DNA from: an uncultured Lachnospiraceae bacterium
GTDB taxonomy: Bacteria; Bacillota; Clostridia; Lachnospirales; Lachnospiraceae
Direction of reading: 5' to 3'
DNA: 64,000 nt
Assembly: GCA_949740535.1 (NCBI GenBank)
Contig: CATJHO010000108.1
Coordinates: 1-64,000, forward strand
The position numbers and the translations under genes are program-made. Position 1 is the first letter of the stretch, and every line of letters starts with the position of its first letter. Positions 1-10,285 of the stretch are shown one piece after another. The notes under the pieces were generated by a model. That model was not told the DNA's origin. It searched no databases and worked only from the letters and a program-made list of their open reading frames with translations.

Positions 1-30
1 AATTGCGGAACTGGAATAGGAGGAATCGAT

Positions 31-1512
31 TTGAGTACCTTACTGGAAATGAAAGGAATTTGCAAATCGTTCAATGGTGTTCCGGCGCTGCAGGATGTAC
101 AGCTCACTCTGGAAAGCGGTGAGGTACATGCTCTGCTGGGGGAAAACGGAGCGGGAAAGTCCACACTGATCAAAATCCTGGGCGGCATTTACAGCAAGGA
201 TTCCGGTGAGATCTATATCGACGGAAAACAGGTTCAGATTTCCAATGTAAAGGAAGCGCGGGAGAACGGAATCAGCATTATCCATCAGGAGCTTATGATG
301 CTTCCCCAGATGACAATTTATGAGAATGTATTTCTGGGGCAGGAGTATAAGAGCAATGGCTTTGTGAAGCGCAGTGAAATGATTGAGAAGACGCGGGAAA
401 TGCTGAAGTTCTTTTCCCTGGATCTGGATCCCAGGGAGAAGCTGGGACATCTGCCCATTGCGCAGCAGCAGATAATTGAGATTGTGCGGGCGATTTCTTT
501 TGGCGCGCGGATTATCGTTATGGATGAGCCCACCTCGTCCCTCTCGGATAAAGAGGTTGATTTCCTGTTCTCTGCAATCCGAAGACTGAAGAAGGAAAAT
601 GTAGGAATTATTTACATATCCCACAGAATGTCGGAGCTGGACGAGATTGCAGACCGGGTAACCGTTATGCGGGACGGCGGCTATGTGTCCACAGAGGTGA
701 TAAAAGAGGTAACCAGGGAAGAACTTATTACTAAGATGGTAGGACGGACCCTGGGTGACTATTATGTGCATACGCATACGCCCTCAGATGAAGTGGTGAT
801 GAAGGTTACCAATTACAGTGACGGCGATATGGTAAAGGAAGCTTCCTTTGAACTGCATAAGGGAGAAGTGCTGGGCTTTGCCGGACTGGTAGGAGCAGGG
901 CGGAGTGAATTGATGAGCTGTATCTTCGGTGTGACAAAGAAGAAATCCGGAGAGATTACGCTGGAGGGACAGCCGCTTCAGATTAACAGCGTAAGGGATG
1001 CCATGGCGGCAGGGATTGCCCTTGTGCCGGAGGATCGGAAGCAGGAGGCTCTTTATCTGGACCAGAGTGTCCGTTACAATATGACCATTGAAGTGCTGGA
1101 TAAATTCTTGAAATCCGGGCGTTACAATGCCAAAAAGGAAAGCGCCATTGTAGAAGAATACGTAGAAAAGATGTCTGTAAAGCTTGCGTCTCCTTCTCAG
1201 AAAATCATCCGCCTCAGTGGCGGAAACCAGCAGAAGGTAATTATTGGGCGCTGGCTGGCCGGCAGTCCGAAAATTTTGATTCTGGATGAACCCACCCGCG
1301 GCGTGGACATAGGCGCAAAGGTAGAAATTTATCATATCATTGATGAACTGGTAAAGGGCGGCGTATCAGTTATCATTATTTCTTCCGAGCTGCCGGAGGT
1401 AATCGGCATGAGCGATCGCATTGTTGTGATGGGAGAAGGCCGGATTAAGGGAGTTCTGGAGCGTAATGAAGCAGATCAGGAGCGCATCATGTCTCTGGCT
1501 ACGTCAGAGTAG
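31..1512 (+). CDS. Sugar ABC transporter ATP-binding protein (RbsA/MglA type, two ATPase domains)
   Basis: ORF translation: Walker A GENGAGKST, second half with LSGGNQQKVIIGRWL and LILDEPTRGVDIGAK; TTG start preceded by aggagg. Confidence 0.93.
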   Translation: MSTLLEMKGICKSFNGVPALQDVQLTLESGEVHALLGENGAGKSTLIKILGGIYSKDSGEIYIDGKQVQISNVKEARENGISIIHQELMMLPQMTIYENVFLGQEYKSNGFVKRSEMIEKTREMLKFFSLDLDPREKLGHLPIAQQQIIEIVRAISFGARIIVMDEPTSSLSDKEVDFLFSAIRRLKKENVGIIYISHRMSELDEIADRVTVMRDGGYVSTEVIKEVTREELITKMVGRTLGDYYVHTHTPSDEVVMKVTNYSDGDMVKEASFELHKGEVLGFAGLVGAGRSELMSCIFGVTKKKSGEITLEGQPLQINSVRDAMAAGIALVPEDRKQEALYLDQSVRYNMTIEVLDKFLKSGRYNAKKESAIVEEYVEKMSVKLASPSQKIIRLSGGNQQKVIIGRWLAGSPKILILDEPTRGVDIGAKVEIYHIIDELVKGGVSVIIISSELPEVIGMSDRIVVMGEGRIKGVLERNEADQERIMSLATSE

Positions 1513-1541
1513 GATCAAAGGATTAGAAAGGAACTGGGAAA

Positions 1542-2492
1542 ATGAAAGAGAAAAAGAGTCTGGATCTCATTAAGAATAATATGGGCCTGCTGGCTGCTTT
1601 TCTGGTACTTTGTATCGGAGCAACCCTGGTGCTTGGAAATACATTCTTTGCATGGAAAAACTTTTCCAATGTACTGCGTCAGCTCTCCACCAATATGTTT
1701 CTTGCATGTGGCATGACCCTGGTAATTATGCTGGGCGGTATTGATCTTTCCGTTGGATCCGTGATTGCCATGGTGGGATGTTTTGTGGCAGGATTCATTT
1801 CTTACCTGGAAATGCCGGTAGGGCTGGCAATACTTTTGGCGGTTCTGCTGGGCGTGGTTCTGGGTCTGTTCAACGGTGCTGTGGCTGCCTATACGACCAT
1901 CCCGCCGTTTATTATAACCCTGGCGACCATGAATATTGGCCGGGGAATTGCACGAGTATACAGCGCAACCAAGACAATCACAGTAAGCGATGCATTCTTT
2001 AAATCCATCGCCTCTACCTATCTGGGACCGATTCCCATTCAGGTGGTATATATTGTGATTGTAGTAGCGGTAACGGCGGTGATTCTGAACCGGACCCAGC
2101 TGGGACGCCATATCCTGGCAACCGGCGGTAATATGCAGGCGGCAGCCTATTCTGGTGTAAATACAAAAAAAGTGACACTGTTTGTATTTGTGTACAGTAG
2201 TCTTCTGGCATCTCTTGCCGGCATTATTTCTGCGTCCCGTCTGTTTTCCGGAACCAGTGTTGCGGGAGAGAGCGCTGAGATGGATGCCATTGCGGCGGTA
2301 GTTCTGGGCGGAACCAGTATGTCCGGCGGTTCAGGAAGTATATCTGGTACGGTATTTGGCGTATTTATCATTGCGATTCTGAATAACGTGATGAACCTTT
2401 ACGGTATTGATGCTTCCTGGCAGTATATTGTAAAGGGAATCGTGATTATGATTGCCGTATTTATTGATTATTTCAAGGGCAGAAATGAGTAA
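1542..2492 (+). CDS. Sugar ABC transporter permease (RbsC-like)
   Basis: Hydrophobic protein with GGIDLSVGSVIA and GGTSMSGGSGSISGTVFGV motifs; directly downstream of the ATPase. Confidence 0.93.
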   Translation: MKEKKSLDLIKNNMGLLAAFLVLCIGATLVLGNTFFAWKNFSNVLRQLSTNMFLACGMTLVIMLGGIDLSVGSVIAMVGCFVAGFISYLEMPVGLAILLAVLLGVVLGLFNGAVAAYTTIPPFIITLATMNIGRGIARVYSATKTITVSDAFFKSIASTYLGPIPIQVVYIVIVVAVTAVILNRTQLGRHILATGGNMQAAAYSGVNTKKVTLFVFVYSSLLASLAGIISASRLFSGTSVAGESAEMDAIAAVVLGGTSMSGGSGSISGTVFGVFIIAILNNVMNLYGIDASWQYIVKGIVIMIAVFIDYFKGRNE

Positions 2493-2510
2493 TAAGTAAC
2501 AGAGGTATAA

Positions 2511-2546
2511 AAGGCTGACTGGAAATGCTTCCGGTCAGTCTTTTTT
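2511..2546 (+). terminator. Rho-independent terminator
   Basis: ggctgactgg-aaatgctt-ccggtcagtc followed by tttttt, just after the permease. Confidence 0.85.
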
Positions 2547-2718
2547 GCCGTAATCGTTTTGGCAGGTTTGAATTGCCGCTGCACGCCCTTGTCAGGAGAG
2601 GACAGGGAAGTTTTGGTATAATGTTGCCATTCTCTTTGATTTCATGTAAAATGAAGAAAAAACAGAGTATAACCCACATAAAACAAAGCGGGTGATACGG
2701 GAAAAGAGGCGCGGCATC

Positions 2719-3708
2719 ATGAGTAACTATTTTATTCAAACCTATACCTGGAATCCCTGGCATAATCTTGCAGTAGAAAAATATCTCTCTACACAGATAA
2801 AAAAAGGTGACATTATATTTTATCTGTGGCAGAATGACCGTACGGTAGTTATAGGCAGGAATCAGAATGCGATCCGGGAATGCCGGGCCCAGCTTCTGGA
2901 GGAGGAGGGCGGCTGTCTGGCCAGAAGGACCACAGGCGGCGGTGCGGTATACCACGATCTGGGAAATCTCTGCTTTACGTTTCTGGCCTCTCCGGAGGTT
3001 TACGATCTGGAAAAGCAGCTGATGTTAATCCAGACAGCCTGCCGGAAGTTTGGAGTGGAGACGAAGTTTTCCGGAAGAAATGATATTATTACTGAAGACG
3101 GATTTAAATTCTCCGGCAATGCATTTTCTAAAACATCCCAATGCAGTATTCAGCATGGGACGATTATGGTGAATGTAGATGTTTCCCGGCTGGGCCGCTA
3201 TCTGACTCCGTCCAAGGATAAGATGAAAGCCAAGGGCGTGAAATCAGTGCAGTCCAGAGTCTGTAATCTGAAGGATATCAATCCGGAGGTTACAACAGAT
3301 GCCATGCGCCAGGCCCTGAAGGAAAGCTTTGGGGAGCTGTACGGCAGCTTTTGTGAGCTTAATCCGGAATCCCTCAAGAATCCCCAGGTGAAGGAGACCT
3401 ATGACCTGTACGCTTCCTGGGAGTGGAAGTATGGAAAATCTCCGGAGTGTGAGACCAGTTGCAGCAGACGCTTTGACTGGGGGGAGCTGGAGATTTACCT
3501 GAAGCTGAATGCCATGCATATCGGTGAGATTATGGTATTTTCAGACATGCTGGATGTGGAACTGCCGGGCCTGCTGGAAGAGCTTCTTATTGGAAAACGC
3601 TATGATATGGCGGATGTGGATCTGGAACAGGAACTGCCTGACTGCGGGGAAGAACGCAGGGAGAAGCTTCGGGAAGTGGTGGAATGGCTGGCAGGACTGC
3701 GGGAATAG
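2719..3708 (+). CDS. lplA: Lipoate-protein ligase A
   Basis: NLAVEKYL, RRTTGGGAVYHDLGNLCFTF, KFSGNAF motifs; internal ATG at 2719 fits the known N-terminus. Confidence 0.93.
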   Translation: MSNYFIQTYTWNPWHNLAVEKYLSTQIKKGDIIFYLWQNDRTVVIGRNQNAIRECRAQLLEEEGGCLARRTTGGGAVYHDLGNLCFTFLASPEVYDLEKQLMLIQTACRKFGVETKFSGRNDIITEDGFKFSGNAFSKTSQCSIQHGTIMVNVDVSRLGRYLTPSKDKMKAKGVKSVQSRVCNLKDINPEVTTDAMRQALKESFGELYGSFCELNPESLKNPQVKETYDLYASWEWKYGKSPECETSCSRRFDWGELEIYLKLNAMHIGEIMVFSDMLDVELPGLLEELLIGKRYDMADVDLEQELPDCGEERREKLREVVEWLAGLRE

Positions 3709-3931
3709 AGCCGGATCCCTTAAGAAAACATTAAAAATGATTAAAATTTCGTGTCCCTGATAAAAAACGCTTTTCTTTTTAGCAATAATTGTATATAATA
3801 TAGGTTACGCAAGAATGGCTTTTGCCCTAAAATAAGGAAAATTTATGGGATAAGCTGGAAAAATGAATAATGATTGGCAATTAGGAAAAGAATGAAACAT
3901 AGAGAGAGAAGAACGAAAGGGGATATGGATT

Positions 3932-4924
3932 ATGGCAGGAACAGATATTGGAATTGATTTGGGAACCGCCAGTATGCTGGTTTTTATAAATGGAAAGGGA
4001 GTTGTCTTAAAAGAGCCCTCAGTAGTAGCATTTGACAGAGATACAAATAAGATCCGTGCCATTGGCGAGGAAGCCCGCCTGATGCTGGGAAGAACGCCCG
4101 GCAATATTGTAGCGGTCCGGCCCCTTCGTCAGGGTGTTATTTCTGATTATACGGTAACGGAGAAGATGCTTAAGTATTTTATCCAGAAAGCCATGGGGAA
4201 GAAGACCTTTCGGAAGCCTAGGATTGCGGTCTGTGTACCAAGCGGCGTTACCGAGGTGGAGAAAAAGGCTGTTGAGGATGCGACCTATCAGGCAGGGGCC
4301 AGAGAGGTACTGATTATCGAGGAGCCCATTGCGGCAGCCATCGGGGCCGGGATTGACATTTCCAGACCCTGCGGCAATATGATTGTGGATATTGGAGGCG
4401 GTACCAGTGATATCGCGGTAATCTCCCTGGGCGGTACGGTGGTCAGCACTTCAGTGAAGGTGGCAGGAGATGACTTTGATGAAGCCATTGTGCGCTACAT
4501 GCGTAAGAAGCATAATCTGCTCATTGGTGAGCGGACAGCGGAGGACATCAAGATTAAAGTGGGAACCTGTTTCCCCAGAGCGGAGGTAGAGCGCATGGAT
4601 GTCCGCGGGCGGAATCTGGTAACCGGTCTTCCCAAGACCGTGGAGGTAACCTCCGAGGACACAGAAGAAGCCCTGCGTGAGACTACCATGCAGATTGTGG
4701 AAGCGGTACACAGTGTACTGGAGAAGACGCCTCCGGAGCTGGCTGCGGATATTGCAGACCGGGGAATTGTCCTTACAGGCGGCGGCGCGCTGCTTCGAGG
4801 ACTGGAGGAGCTTCTGGAAGAGAAAACCGGCATCAATACTATGACGGCTGAGGATTCCATGAAATGCGTGGCAATCGGTACCGGCAAGTTTGTGGAGTTT
4901 ATGTCAGGAAAAAGAGATGAATAA
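3932..4924 (+). CDS. mreB: Rod shape-determining protein MreB/Mbl
   Basis: GIDLGTASMLVF, RPLRQGVISDYTVTEKML, VDIGGGTSDIAVISLGG actin-fold signatures. Confidence 0.95.
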   Translation: MAGTDIGIDLGTASMLVFINGKGVVLKEPSVVAFDRDTNKIRAIGEEARLMLGRTPGNIVAVRPLRQGVISDYTVTEKMLKYFIQKAMGKKTFRKPRIAVCVPSGVTEVEKKAVEDATYQAGAREVLIIEEPIAAAIGAGIDISRPCGNMIVDIGGGTSDIAVISLGGTVVSTSVKVAGDDFDEAIVRYMRKKHNLLIGERTAEDIKIKVGTCFPRAEVERMDVRGRNLVTGLPKTVEVTSEDTEEALRETTMQIVEAVHSVLEKTPPELAADIADRGIVLTGGGALLRGLEELLEEKTGINTMTAEDSMKCVAIGTGKFVEFMSGKRDE

Positions 4925-4964
4925 AAGAGGGGGCATGACGGTTTCTCCGTCCTGCCCTCTTTTG
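4923..4964 (+). terminator. Hairpin terminator after mreB
   Basis: aaaagaggg..gacgg tttct ccgtc..ccctctttt near-perfect inverted repeat. Confidence 0.75.
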
Positions 4965-4972
4965 GGAGTTAT

Positions 4973-7222
4973 ATGAAGCTGGAAGGTTATGTAGAGCATA
5001 TAGTATATCGAAATGAAGATAACGGGTATTCGGTTCTGAGCTTTGTATCCGAAGGCCGGGAGCTTACCGTAGTGGGAAATTTTCACTATATAAATGAAGG
5101 GGAGCTTTTAGAGCTGACAGGTGCTTACACAGAGCATCCGGTGTATGGGGAACAGTTTTTGGCAGAGAGCTTTGAGGTGAAAGCTCCCAGGGATGTGCTG
5201 GCCATAGAGCGGTACCTGGGAAGCGGTGCGGTCAAAGGCATTGGAGCGGCGCTGGCAGCCCGGATTGTGCGGCGTTTTGGAGAGGAAACGTTTGAGATTC
5301 TGGAGCGGGAGCCGGAACGTTTAGCTGAGATCAAAGGGATCAGCGAACGGAAAGCCAGAGAGATCGGAGAACAGATAGAGGAGAAGCGTGAGCTGCGGGA
5401 AGCCATGCTGTTTCTTCAGGAGTATGGTATATCCATGAGCCTTGGAGTGAAAATCCAGCAGAAGTACGGCCAGGAGATCTACCGTATTATTAAAGAGAAT
5501 CCCTACCGTCTGGCAGATGAGATGGAAGGCGTGGGTTTTCGGACAGCAGATGAGATTGCAAAGCGGGTGGGCATCCGTGAGGATTCGGATTTTCGGATAC
5601 GAAGCGGGATTCTCTATGTACTGCTGCAGGGCAGCGCGGAGGGACATACCTGCCTGCCTGAGCCGCTTTTAATATCCAGGACCATTGAGCTGCTGGGCGG
5701 CGTTTCCGGCGAAGCGGTGGAAAAGCATCTGATGGATCTGAGCATCGACAGGCGTCTGGTTCAGAAGGAACTTACGGATGCGGAGGGCAGGAAGCAGATA
5801 TTTGTCTATGCAGCGTCCTGCTATCGGGCGGAACTTTCCGTGGCTGCTATGCTGCATCAGCTGAAATGTTTTGCAGAAGTAAGTAACAGTGAGATTCTGA
5901 CAAAGGCCGCCAGGGTAGAGAAGCTGGCCGGTATAGAGCTGGATGAGCGTCAGAAAGAGGCAGTGGCCGCGGCGGTACAGAACGGCCTGCTGATTCTCAC
6001 TGGAGGCCCTGGCACCGGAAAGACCACCACCATCAATGCCATGATTAAATACTTCGAGATGGAAGGGCTGGACATCTTTCTGGCAGCTCCCACAGGCCGG
6101 GCCGCCAAGCGGATGACAGAAGCCACTGGCTGTGAGGCTCAGACCATCCATCGTATGCTGGAATTATCCGGCGGGCCGGAGAATGCTTCCGGCCGGGCTG
6201 CCTTTGCAAGAAATGAAGACAATCCTCTGGAGGCAGATGTGATTATTATAGATGAAATGTCTATGGTGGATATTTATCTGATGCAGGCCCTCTTAAAAGC
6301 AGTAATTCCGGGAACCAGACTGATTCTGGTGGGTGATGTGAACCAGCTTCCCAGCGTTGGGCCGGGCAGCGTTCTGCAGGATATGATTCAGTCAGAGGCC
6401 TTTCCGGTGGTATGCCTGACGCGGATATTCCGCCAGGCAGCCAGGAGCGATATTATTGTCAATGCCCATAAGATTAACCAGGGCCGGCAGGTGGCTCTGG
6501 ATAACAAAAGCCGTGATTTCTTCTTCCTCCGCCGCCAGGATCCCAATCAGATTCTGCGGGTAGTTCTGGCTCTGGTACAGGAAAAGATGCCAAGGTATGT
6601 ACATGCAGAGATTTCGGATATTCAGGTGCTGACGCCTATGCGCAAGGGTGCTTTGGGGGTTGAAAATCTGAATCAGGTGCTTCAGCGTTATCTGAACCCG
6701 CCTTCGAAAGACAAGGAGGAGCGGGAGCACGGCAGCGGTCTGTTCCGGACAGGAGATAAGGTCATGCAGATTCGAAATAATTATCAGCTGGAATGGGAGA
6801 TACGCAACCGGTTTGGAATTGCTCTGGAGACCGGTCTGGGAGTTTTCAATGGAGATATGGGAATCATCCGCTCCATCAATACCTTTGCGGAGGAGCTGAC
6901 GGTAGAATTTGACGAGGGACGCATGGTGTCCTATCCTTTTAAGCAGCTGGATGAGCTGGAGCTGGCCTATGCCATAACCGTACATAAATCCCAGGGAAGT
7001 GAATACCCTGCCGTTGTAATCCCCCTGCTGGCAGGCCCCCGGCCGCTGATGAACAGGAATCTTCTGTATACAGCAGTAACAAGAGCAAGATCCTGCGTAA
7101 CCCTGGTGGGGAGCGCGGATGTATTTCAGATGATGGTGGAGAATGAAACAGAACAGAAACGATATACAGGCCTTTCCGAAATTATTAAATCTTATCTACC
7201 CGCCCAGGTGCCCGGTATGTGA
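4973..7222 (+). CDS. recD2: ATP-dependent DNA helicase, RecD2/TraA type
   Basis: GGPGTGKTTTINAMI, IIDEMSMVDIYLM, VGDVNQLPSVGPGSVLQDMI, AYAITVHKSQGSEYPAVVIP. Confidence 0.94.
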   Translation: MKLEGYVEHIVYRNEDNGYSVLSFVSEGRELTVVGNFHYINEGELLELTGAYTEHPVYGEQFLAESFEVKAPRDVLAIERYLGSGAVKGIGAALAARIVRRFGEETFEILEREPERLAEIKGISERKAREIGEQIEEKRELREAMLFLQEYGISMSLGVKIQQKYGQEIYRIIKENPYRLADEMEGVGFRTADEIAKRVGIREDSDFRIRSGILYVLLQGSAEGHTCLPEPLLISRTIELLGGVSGEAVEKHLMDLSIDRRLVQKELTDAEGRKQIFVYAASCYRAELSVAAMLHQLKCFAEVSNSEILTKAARVEKLAGIELDERQKEAVAAAVQNGLLILTGGPGTGKTTTINAMIKYFEMEGLDIFLAAPTGRAAKRMTEATGCEAQTIHRMLELSGGPENASGRAAFARNEDNPLEADVIIIDEMSMVDIYLMQALLKAVIPGTRLILVGDVNQLPSVGPGSVLQDMIQSEAFPVVCLTRIFRQAARSDIIVNAHKINQGRQVALDNKSRDFFFLRRQDPNQILRVVLALVQEKMPRYVHAEISDIQVLTPMRKGALGVENLNQVLQRYLNPPSKDKEEREHGSGLFRTGDKVMQIRNNYQLEWEIRNRFGIALETGLGVFNGDMGIIRSINTFAEELTVEFDEGRMVSYPFKQLDELELAYAITVHKSQGSEYPAVVIPLLAGPRPLMNRNLLYTAVTRARSCVTLVGSADVFQMMVENETEQKRYTGLSEIIKSYLPAQVPGM

Positions 7223-7874
7223 TGAAATTGCAGGGAACAAAGAGGGGATCTGCAGGCCCTGCAGACTGCGTCTGCGCCCGCTTAAGGAGCCGCTCTGCAA
7301 GAAATGCGGAAAGCCTTTGAGCACTTTGGAAGCAGAGTACTGTCCGGACTGCATGAAGAAGAAACACATGTATGCACGGGGAAGAGCAGCATTTGTCTAT
7401 GATTCTCTTATGCGGGAATCCATCAGCCGTTTCAAGTATAAGAACCGCAGAGAATACGGGAATTTCTACGGGGAAGAGCTGTGGAGGAGCTGCGAAAAAG
7501 CGGTCCGTTCCTGGGATATTGATGTGTTAATTCCCATACCGCTTCATAAGAGCCGGAGACGGGCGCGGGGATTCAACCAGGCGGAGCTTATAGCAGTCAG
7601 GCTGGGGGAAAAGCTTAAGATACCAGTGGCGGCAGACATTCTTGTGCGTGTCAGAAAGACAAAAGCACAGAAAGAATTAAGTGATCAGGAACGGAAAATT
7701 AATCTCAAAAATGCTTTTCAAGTAGTTAAAAATGAGGTAAAATCGAAGAATATTCTATTGATTGATGATATCTATACAACGGGAAGTACCATAGATGCGG
7801 CTTCTGCTGTACTGCTGGAGGCAGGGGCGGAAAAAGTGTATTTTTTGAGCATATCTATTGGAAGAGGTTATTAA
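7143..7874 (+). CDS. ComF family protein (zinc-finger + phosphoribosyltransferase)
   Basis: CPVCDE...CRPC, CKKCGKPL..CPDC, GFNQAELIA and NILLIDDIYTTGSTIDAA PRPP motif; overlaps recD2 3' end. Confidence 0.92.
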   Translation: MKQNRNDIQAFPKLLNLIYPPRCPVCDEIAGNKEGICRPCRLRLRPLKEPLCKKCGKPLSTLEAEYCPDCMKKKHMYARGRAAFVYDSLMRESISRFKYKNRREYGNFYGEELWRSCEKAVRSWDIDVLIPIPLHKSRRRARGFNQAELIAVRLGEKLKIPVAADILVRVRKTKAQKELSDQERKINLKNAFQVVKNEVKSKNILLIDDIYTTGSTIDAASAVLLEAGAEKVYFLSISIGRGY

Positions 7875-7903
7875 ATGTGTTATACTATGCAAAGAGGTGA
7901 CTT

Positions 7904-8338
7904 ATGCTGAATGAAGAAAAAATCAGGCTTATGACAAAAGCAGCCGCTTACGAAGCAGGCGAAGGGAAAAAAGCGCTGGCTATGAATAAGTATTTTCGTG
8001 GAGATTATATCAGCATTAATCTGATTATGTCCTGGATTTCTTTTACAATTGCCTTTGCTGTCTGTGTGGCAGTCTGGGCCCTTTATCATATGGAAGAATT
8101 GATGGAAAATGTCAATACCGTAGATCTGCCTGCGTTAGGGAAGCAGTTTGTGTTTCTCTATCTGGGAGCATTAGCTGTTTTTCAGCTGATCCATTATGTG
8201 ATCTATCACATACGATATCAGAAAAACCGCAAAAGTCTGGCCGGATACCATCAGATTTTAAAGCAGATTTCCCATATTTATCAAACGGAATCCAAACCCG
8301 GCGGCAGTGATTTTGCAGGAGGAGCAAAAGAAAAATGA
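7904..8338 (+). CDS. Hypothetical protein with two predicted TM segments
   Basis: 144 aa ORF, RBS agaggtg upstream; stop overlaps next start. Confidence 0.75.
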   Translation: MLNEEKIRLMTKAAAYEAGEGKKALAMNKYFRGDYISINLIMSWISFTIAFAVCVAVWALYHMEELMENVNTVDLPALGKQFVFLYLGALAVFQLIHYVIYHIRYQKNRKSLAGYHQILKQISHIYQTESKPGGSDFAGGAKEK

Positions 8339-9354
8339 CAACGTTACTGGAATTTAGAGAAAAGATGAAAATATTTCTGGGAAAATATGATATTTATATT
8401 ATCCCTGTGATGAAGTTTCTGCTGGCTTTGACAGCGTTTCTGATGATTAATGGAAATGTAGGCTTTATGGAACGGGCAAAGAATCCGGCAATTTCCCTGA
8501 TTCTGGCTTTGATGTGTTCCTTCCTGCCGGTGAACCTGATCGCTGTTTTCGGAGGAATCCTGATCCTGGCGCACGCTTATGCCTTGTCCCTGGAATTTTT
8601 TGGGATAGCATTTGTGGTAATTCTGCTTATGGTGCTTTTGTTTTTCCGGACAGCGCCTCAGTATGGTTATCTCTTGATTCTGACACCGCTGGCTTTTGTG
8701 CTGAAGGTGCCTTATATTGTACCCCTTGCCGTAGGGCTGATGGGGACACCGGCAGCGGCAGTTCCGGTAGCTTTTGGGACCATTGTTTACTATCTGCTTC
8801 ACTACATGAAGCTGAATACTGCGATGCTGGGGGATACGGAAAGCGAGTCCATGAAAGAGAAGATCACCTATCTGATCGATAATGTGGTCCGGAACCGGGA
8901 AATGATGTTGATGGCGGCAGCCTTTGCCCTGACCATTTTGATTGTTTATGTAGTGCGGCGTATGTCGATTGATTACGCATGGTCGATTGCCATCGGAACA
9001 GGTGCGGTGGTGGATTTGGTGATACTGCTGTTGGGAGGCATGGTTATGAATGTCTCTTTGAAAATTCTGCCGATTCTGCTTGGAAGCATTGTATCAGCAG
9101 GACTGGCGCTTCTTTTGCAGCTGACTGTGTTCAGCATGGACTATTCCAGGACAGAGTATGTCCAGTTTGAAGATGACGAATATTACTATTACGTGAAGGC
9201 GGTACCCAAGCTGACCATAGCCGTACCGGAGAAGCGGGTGAAGAAGATCAGCCCGCAGAAGAAGCAGCAGGGAACTATGAAGAAAAAAACCGTGTCCGCA
9301 AAGAAGCCTGCGGAGCATAGGCATACAGAACCGAGGGAGCGGGCGCGCAGATAA
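8335..9354 (+). CDS. Polytopic membrane protein with basic cytoplasmic tail
   Basis: 339 aa, many TM segments, C-terminus FEDDEYYYYVKAVPKLTIAVPEKRVKK then Lys/Arg-rich tail; translationally coupled to upstream ORF. Confidence 0.82.
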   Translation: MTTLLEFREKMKIFLGKYDIYIIPVMKFLLALTAFLMINGNVGFMERAKNPAISLILALMCSFLPVNLIAVFGGILILAHAYALSLEFFGIAFVVILLMVLLFFRTAPQYGYLLILTPLAFVLKVPYIVPLAVGLMGTPAAAVPVAFGTIVYYLLHYMKLNTAMLGDTESESMKEKITYLIDNVVRNREMMLMAAAFALTILIVYVVRRMSIDYAWSIAIGTGAVVDLVILLLGGMVMNVSLKILPILLGSIVSAGLALLLQLTVFSMDYSRTEYVQFEDDEYYYYVKAVPKLTIAVPEKRVKKISPQKKQQGTMKKKTVSAKKPAEHRHTEPRERARR

Positions 9355-9397
9355 GTAAGAAGGTCTTTGCAGGGAGAGCAGACAGGGAGGCAGAAGC

Positions 9398-10285
9398 ATG
9401 CAGAATTCCGTAACGGATCTGATTGACAAATATATGAAGACATTATCCTCCTTACAGATCCGGGGGAGCGATATTGCGGAAGTGATTATCCTGGCATTTC
9501 TGCTTTACCAGGTACTGGCCTGGATGAAAAGAACAAGAGCCTGGTCTCTTCTGAAGGGATTCTGGGTCATTCTGCTCTTTATTTTTCTGGCCTGGTTTTT
9601 CCGTCTGAATAACATACTCTGGCTGGTGCAGAATGCTTTCAGTCTGGGAATTACGGTACTGATTATCGTATTTCAGCCGGAACTGCGCAGAGCGCTGGAA
9701 CAGCTGGGCCAGCAGAATATTTTAAGCTCTATGTTTAATTTGGACGGCTCGAAGGAGAATGCTGCAAGATTCAGCGATAAGACAGTCAATGAGCTGATCA
9801 AAGCCGTTTATGAGATGGCTAAGGTAAAGACAGGAGCGCTGATTGTAATTGAGAAAAATACGCCGCTGCAAGAGTATGAGAGGACGGGGATTACACTGGA
9901 TTCTCTGCTCAGCAGCCAGCTTTTAATTAATATTTTTGAACACAATACACCCCTTCATGACGGTGCTGTAATTATGCGGGGAGATCGGGTTGTTTCTGCC
10001 ACCTGTTATCTTCCTCTTTCTGATAATATGTTTTTGAGCAAGGATTTGGGGACCCGCCACAGGGCAGCGGTAGGAGTCAGTGAGGTTACAGATTCGCTGA
10101 CGATAGTGGTATCTGAAGAGACAGGAAAGGTATCTGCCGCCCTGGACGGTAAGTTGATGCGGGACTTGACAGAGAAACAGCTGAGGGAACAGCTGGTAAA
10201 TGCTCAGAATAAGTCTCAGGACGCAGGCAGATTCAAATTATGGAAAGGACGGGTGAAGAAGCATGCGGAAAATGCTGACCAATAA
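9398..10285 (+). CDS. cdaA: Diadenylate cyclase CdaA (c-di-AMP synthase)
   Basis: Three N-terminal TM segments, FQPELRRALEQLG, HDGAVIMRGDRV, LGTRHRAAVGVSE. Confidence 0.96.
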   Translation: MQNSVTDLIDKYMKTLSSLQIRGSDIAEVIILAFLLYQVLAWMKRTRAWSLLKGFWVILLFIFLAWFFRLNNILWLVQNAFSLGITVLIIVFQPELRRALEQLGQQNILSSMFNLDGSKENAARFSDKTVNELIKAVYEMAKVKTGALIVIEKNTPLQEYERTGITLDSLLSSQLLINIFEHNTPLHDGAVIMRGDRVVSATCYLPLSDNMFLSKDLGTRHRAAVGVSEVTDSLTIVVSEETGKVSAALDGKLMRDLTEKQLREQLVNAQNKSQDAGRFKLWKGRVKKHAENADQ

